Source: DATHZQ01 sp963823505
GTDB taxonomy: Bacteria; Actinomycetota; Acidimicrobiia; Spongiisociales; UBA5794
DNA: 64,000 bases
Reading direction: 5' to 3'
Assembly (NCBI GenBank): GCA_963823505.1
Contig: CAWGLY010000005.1
Coordinates: 1,922,001 to 1,986,000 of the forward strand
The first letter of the stretch is position 1; every line of letters starts with the position of its first letter. The notes below the pieces were generated by a model. It had not been told where the DNA came from. It saw only the letters and a list, made by a program, of their open reading frames with translations, and searched no databases. The position numbers and the translations under genes were made by a program. Positions 61,345 through 64,000 of this stretch are shown piece after piece.

Positions 61345-64000
61345 CGGAGCAACCCGTTGTCGGCGGCGTAGCGCGACGCCTGGGTCCGGTTGGTCGAGTC
61401 GGTCTTCATCAGGATGCTGCGCACGTGATTCGCCACGGTGTTGCGGCTGATGAAGAGCTTCTCGCTGATTTCCTTGTTCGACATGCCCGTCGCCACCAAA
61501 CGAAGCACCTCGATCTCACGGGACGTCAGCCAATCGTGCGGAACGTCACCGACAGGCTTGACGATGTTCTGCACCCGGACGCTGCCGATCCGTTCCGCGA
61601 TCTTCGTGGCTTCACCGGCCATCGTTGTCGCACGCCGGCTATCACGTCCACGTACGTAGACGGCGTATCTCGCCAGCGTCTCCGCCCGGTGCACGACATC
61701 GCCCATCTTCTGGTCCATGGCGAGGGCCTTCTCGAAGTGATGCTCCGCGTCGAGCCCGGCGGTCGCAGCCAGGAGCCCGAGGTACCGATCTGCGCTCCCG
61801 AACACACTCACAAAGTGCCCGGTCAGCAGATTTGTGCCCGAGCGCGGCAGCAACGTCTCGTACATGCGCTTCGCCAAGTCGACCCGACCAACAAAGGCGA
61901 TGGCCTCGCTGAGAAACGCTGTGGCGCTTCCGTGATACTTCGCCCCCGCCAAACCCATGTACGGCGAATGCGCCAGATCATCCAGCAGCGCACCCGCCGC
62001 CTCCACCATCCCGAGCTCCGTGTACAGCGCCAGCAACCCCAACCGCCACGTGCCCACCTCGGTGCTGGGATCGCCGGTTATGAGCGGCCGCACATCTTCG
62101 AGACCTGTCTCGCGACGAATCATGAACGTCGCCGCCGAGTGCAGCCCGTCCAGCCGCTCGGAATCGAAAGCATCACCGAGTCCGATCACGCCGTCGAGCG
62201 ACTGGGCCGCCCCCTCGAAGTCACCGGAGATGAACCGCGAACTTGCCACCGACATACCGGTGCCTGCACGATCGAGCGGCTGCCCAGACCGATCGAGCGC
62301 GGCGAGCAGGTCCTGCGTTGCGCTCTCCCACTTCTCGGGAAGACCCAGCGTGTAGGCGGTCGATCCCCGGGTGAACGACACTTGAGTCAGCAAGCCGTCG
62401 TCGTTGAGCTTCTTGGCGATGCGCACTGCCTCGTCGAGTCGCTCCATGTCCACCGATCGCACTTCGGGCACGTAGGCAACGGGAAAATGCAGCGCCACGG
62501 CGAGCAGCCGCTCGTCACCGAACTCCCGCGCCTTCGCCAGCACCTGATCGCCCACCTCTTGTGCCTCGATATGGCGACCGCTGTATTCGAGCGCTCGGCT
62601 CAGGCTGGCGCGCAACTGAATGTGCAGCGCCTGGTGCGCTTCGGCATCGAGCACTCGGTCGGCAGCGGTCAGCTTCGCCGTGGCATCGCCGCCGTCGTAC
62701 CCGGGCCGCCACCCGGCGTCCTCGAAGCCGACCGCCGCCAACGCCATCGTCTCCGGGTTGGCCGATTCACAGAGTCCGCCATACAACCGTTGCGCCTCAC
62801 GGAAGGAGCCGCCCTTCACGTGATTGGCTGCGGCTTCCAGCAACAGACGCTCCCGTGCGTCGCCTGATCGCTCCAGCCCGGCGGCCCGCTCCAGGTGCTC
62901 CGCAGCTTCCTCGAAGGCAAGGCGCGTTGCGGCAAACCGACCGGCTCGCTCGAGATAGTCCACTGCCTTGGCAGGGTCGCCGAGGGCACCCGCTGCTGCC
63001 TCGTGATGCCCAATGAGCGCAGCCGCACCGGGACGATCGCCCAACCGCGACTCGAGAGTGCGGGCAATCCGTGCGTGGAGCTCTTGCAGCCGGGACGGTC
63101 GAATCTGGTCGACGATGGCCTGCCGCGCCAACTCATGCACGAACGCGTAGCCCGATGGGCGCACCATCAGCAGACCGGCCTCGACGGCAGCGTCCAGAGC
63201 AGCAAGCGCGACTTCCCGACCCGACCGGCTCGCGTCGACAACGGTGTCGATCTCGATGTCGACGCTGCACAACGCCGCCACCTCCAACGCATCGGTCTCG
63301 ACACTCGCCAGCGCCGCGATCCGACCGTGCAGCGCGTCCCCAACGCTCGGCGGAATCGCCAGCCGACCGGCGGCCAGCCCCGCAAGTCCGCCTGACGCCA
63401 CGATGCTGGACCACACCTCGTTCAGAAAGAACGGATTGCCGCCGGTGTGATCTCGCAGCAGGGTGGCACCCTGAAGCAGCGCCTCAGGCTCGTGCCCCGT
63501 TCGCCGCGCCAGAAACACCGCGATCTCATCGACGCTGAGCCCTTCGAGATCGATTCGGCGCACCCCAGGGAGTCGGTACAGGTCGGAGATCGTCCGGATG
63601 AGCAGCGCCGATCTGTCCGGCAACGTCGAGCGGAACGTGGCGATGACCACGAGCTGCCGGGAGTCCCGGGACCGCGCAACGTGTGCCAGCAACTCCATCG
63701 ACGGTTGCGAAGCCCAGTGGAGGTCATCGATGACCAGCATCACGACGCGATCGCTCGACAGCGCTGCCACCACGTCGACGACTGCATCAAACAGATCGAC
63801 CCGGCGGGCTTCGGTCGGATCGGCCGCTTCTTCGCCGTGAAAGAAGCGACGCACCAGCTCGAATCCCTCGGCGTCGGATCTCCCGATGGTCTCGATCACA
63901 CCGCCAAACGCCTCCACAAAGGGCTGAAATGGCGTCGTGTGGTCGGCAAAACACCGGCCGTGGAGCACCAACGCACCCCGATGATGGGCTGCGGTGGCGG
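61341..64000 (-). CDS. LuxR-family ATPase regulator (LAL/MalT-like), N-terminus beyond window
   Basis: At least 886 residues are visible; the frame is open to the right edge, so the N-terminus with the Walker A loop is missing. Seen: an AAA-type domain with Walker B VMLVIDDLHWASQPSMELLA and sensor-like VVIATFRSTLPDRS, a long helical TPR-like middle, and a C-terminal LuxR helix-turn-helix (LTSREIEVLRLVATGMSNKE, LFISRNTVANHVRSIL). Such large regulators sense small molecules and activate transcription. The inducer is unknown. Confidence 0.88.
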   Translation of the reverse strand, partial: ATAAHHRGALVLHGRCFADHTTPFQPFVEAFGGVIETIGRSDAEGFELVRRFFHGEEAADPTEARRVDLFDAVVDVVAALSSDRVVMLVIDDLHWASQPSMELLAHVARSRDSRQLVVIATFRSTLPDRSALLIRTISDLYRLPGVRRIDLEGLSVDEIAVFLARRTGHEPEALLQGATLLRDHTGGNPFFLNEVWSSIVASGGLAGLAAGRLAIPPSVGDALHGRIAALASVETDALEVAALCSVDIEIDTVVDASRSGREVALAALDAAVEAGLLMVRPSGYAFVHELARQAIVDQIRPSRLQELHARIARTLESRLGDRPGAAALIGHHEAAAGALGDPAKAVDYLERAGRFAATRLAFEEAAEHLERAAGLERSGDARERLLLEAAANHVKGGSFREAQRLYGGLCESANPETMALAAVGFEDAGWRPGYDGGDATAKLTAADRVLDAEAHQALHIQLRASLSRALEYSGRHIEAQEVGDQVLAKAREFGDERLLAVALHFPVAYVPEVRSVDMERLDEAVRIAKKLNDDGLLTQVSFTRGSTAYTLGLPEKWESATQDLLAALDRSGQPLDRAGTGMSVASSRFISGDFEGAAQSLDGVIGLGDAFDSERLDGLHSAATFMIRRETGLEDVRPLITGDPSTEVGTWRLGLLALYTELGMVEAAGALLDDLAHSPYMGLAGAKYHGSATAFLSEAIAFVGRVDLAKRMYETLLPRSGTNLLTGHFVSVFGSADRYLGLLAATAGLDAEHHFEKALAMDQKMGDVVHRAETLARYAVYVRGRDSRRATTMAGEATKIAERIGSVRVQNIVKPVGDVPHDWLTSREIEVLRLVATGMSNKEISEKLFISRNTVANHVRSILMKTDSTNRTQASRYAADNGLLR

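Overview
The window is high-GC, densely coded DNA from an actinomycete-type bacterium (phylum Actinomycetota). The evidence is mshA with its YbjN neighbour (mycothiol), a probable F420-type luciferase-like oxidoreductase, DUF222/HNH (13E12-type) genes, an RsiG-like protein, and many genes whose start codon lies 6-8 nt after a TANNNT -10 hexamer (leaderless). The S-layer-type C-terminal repeats with GCNPP...CP motifs resemble those I associate with Acidimicrobiia, but that class assignment is an inference. No tRNA, rRNA or CRISPR array was recognised.

Layout. 1-6.4 kb: SAM hydrolase (cut by the window edge), otsA-otsB, and a convergent treS-maltokinase fusion, so two trehalose routes face each other. 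6.4-8.8 kb: heptamer tandem repeats, acetate transporter, HMG-CoA lyase, small hypothetical. 9.1-15.3 kb is a scarred accessory stretch: M15-type peptidase with SH3 repeats, a fabH tail remnant, a frameshifted membrane protein, an internally deleted IS481-type element, a multiply frameshifted DUF900 hydrolase, intact fabH, then an enoyl-CoA hydratase fragment enclosed by two copies of the hppD 3' end. 15.3-18.6 kb: a tyrosine-degradation operon (unknown gene-fah-hppD, overlapping starts). 18.7-21.3 kb: a MoaD-like domain fused to a membrane protein, crcB, and a secreted M23 peptidase. 21.4-25.4 kb: a tightly overlapping operon rsiG-like / asparaginase II / GNAT / mshA / ybjN-like.

25.4-33.4 kb: a DnaA-box-like cluster, VOC protein, Clp1-like kinase, channel-like membrane protein, a candidate selenoprotein of the AhpD/peroxidase-related family (CxxU, in-frame TGA followed by a GGUC-loop hairpin), glutamine amidotransferase, acyl-CoA synthetase and MFS transporter. 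33.4-41.4 kb: a five-gene glycan operon of glycosyltransferases ending in a GT2-GT2-pyruvyltransferase fusion. 41.4-47 kb: MFS, a possible leader peptide, rsgA, an SLH-type surface protein and a HEAT-repeat protein. 47.1-52.3 kb: a B12-dependent ribonucleotide reductase (nrdJ) with a LAGLIDADG intein directly before its catalytic cysteine. Its promoter has two NrdR-like boxes 32 bp apart, a perfect inverted repeat in the -35/-10 spacer, and a consensus DnaA box.

52.6-59.3 kb: a three-gene cassette (FitA/VapB antitoxin, FitB/VapC toxin, DUF222-HNH endonuclease) is present twice in direct orientation at a constant 4,817-bp offset, flanking a UbiA prenyltransferase and an ECF sigma/anti-sigma pair. 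59.4-64 kb: DUF2867 protein, LLM oxidoreductase, DUF4242 protein and a large LuxR-type ATPase regulator that runs off the right edge.

Most notable: the candidate selenoprotein, the RsiG-like c-di-GMP-binding anti-sigma factor cotranscribed with mshA, the MoaD-membrane fusion, the nrdJ control region, and the duplicated toxin-antitoxin/HNH cassette.
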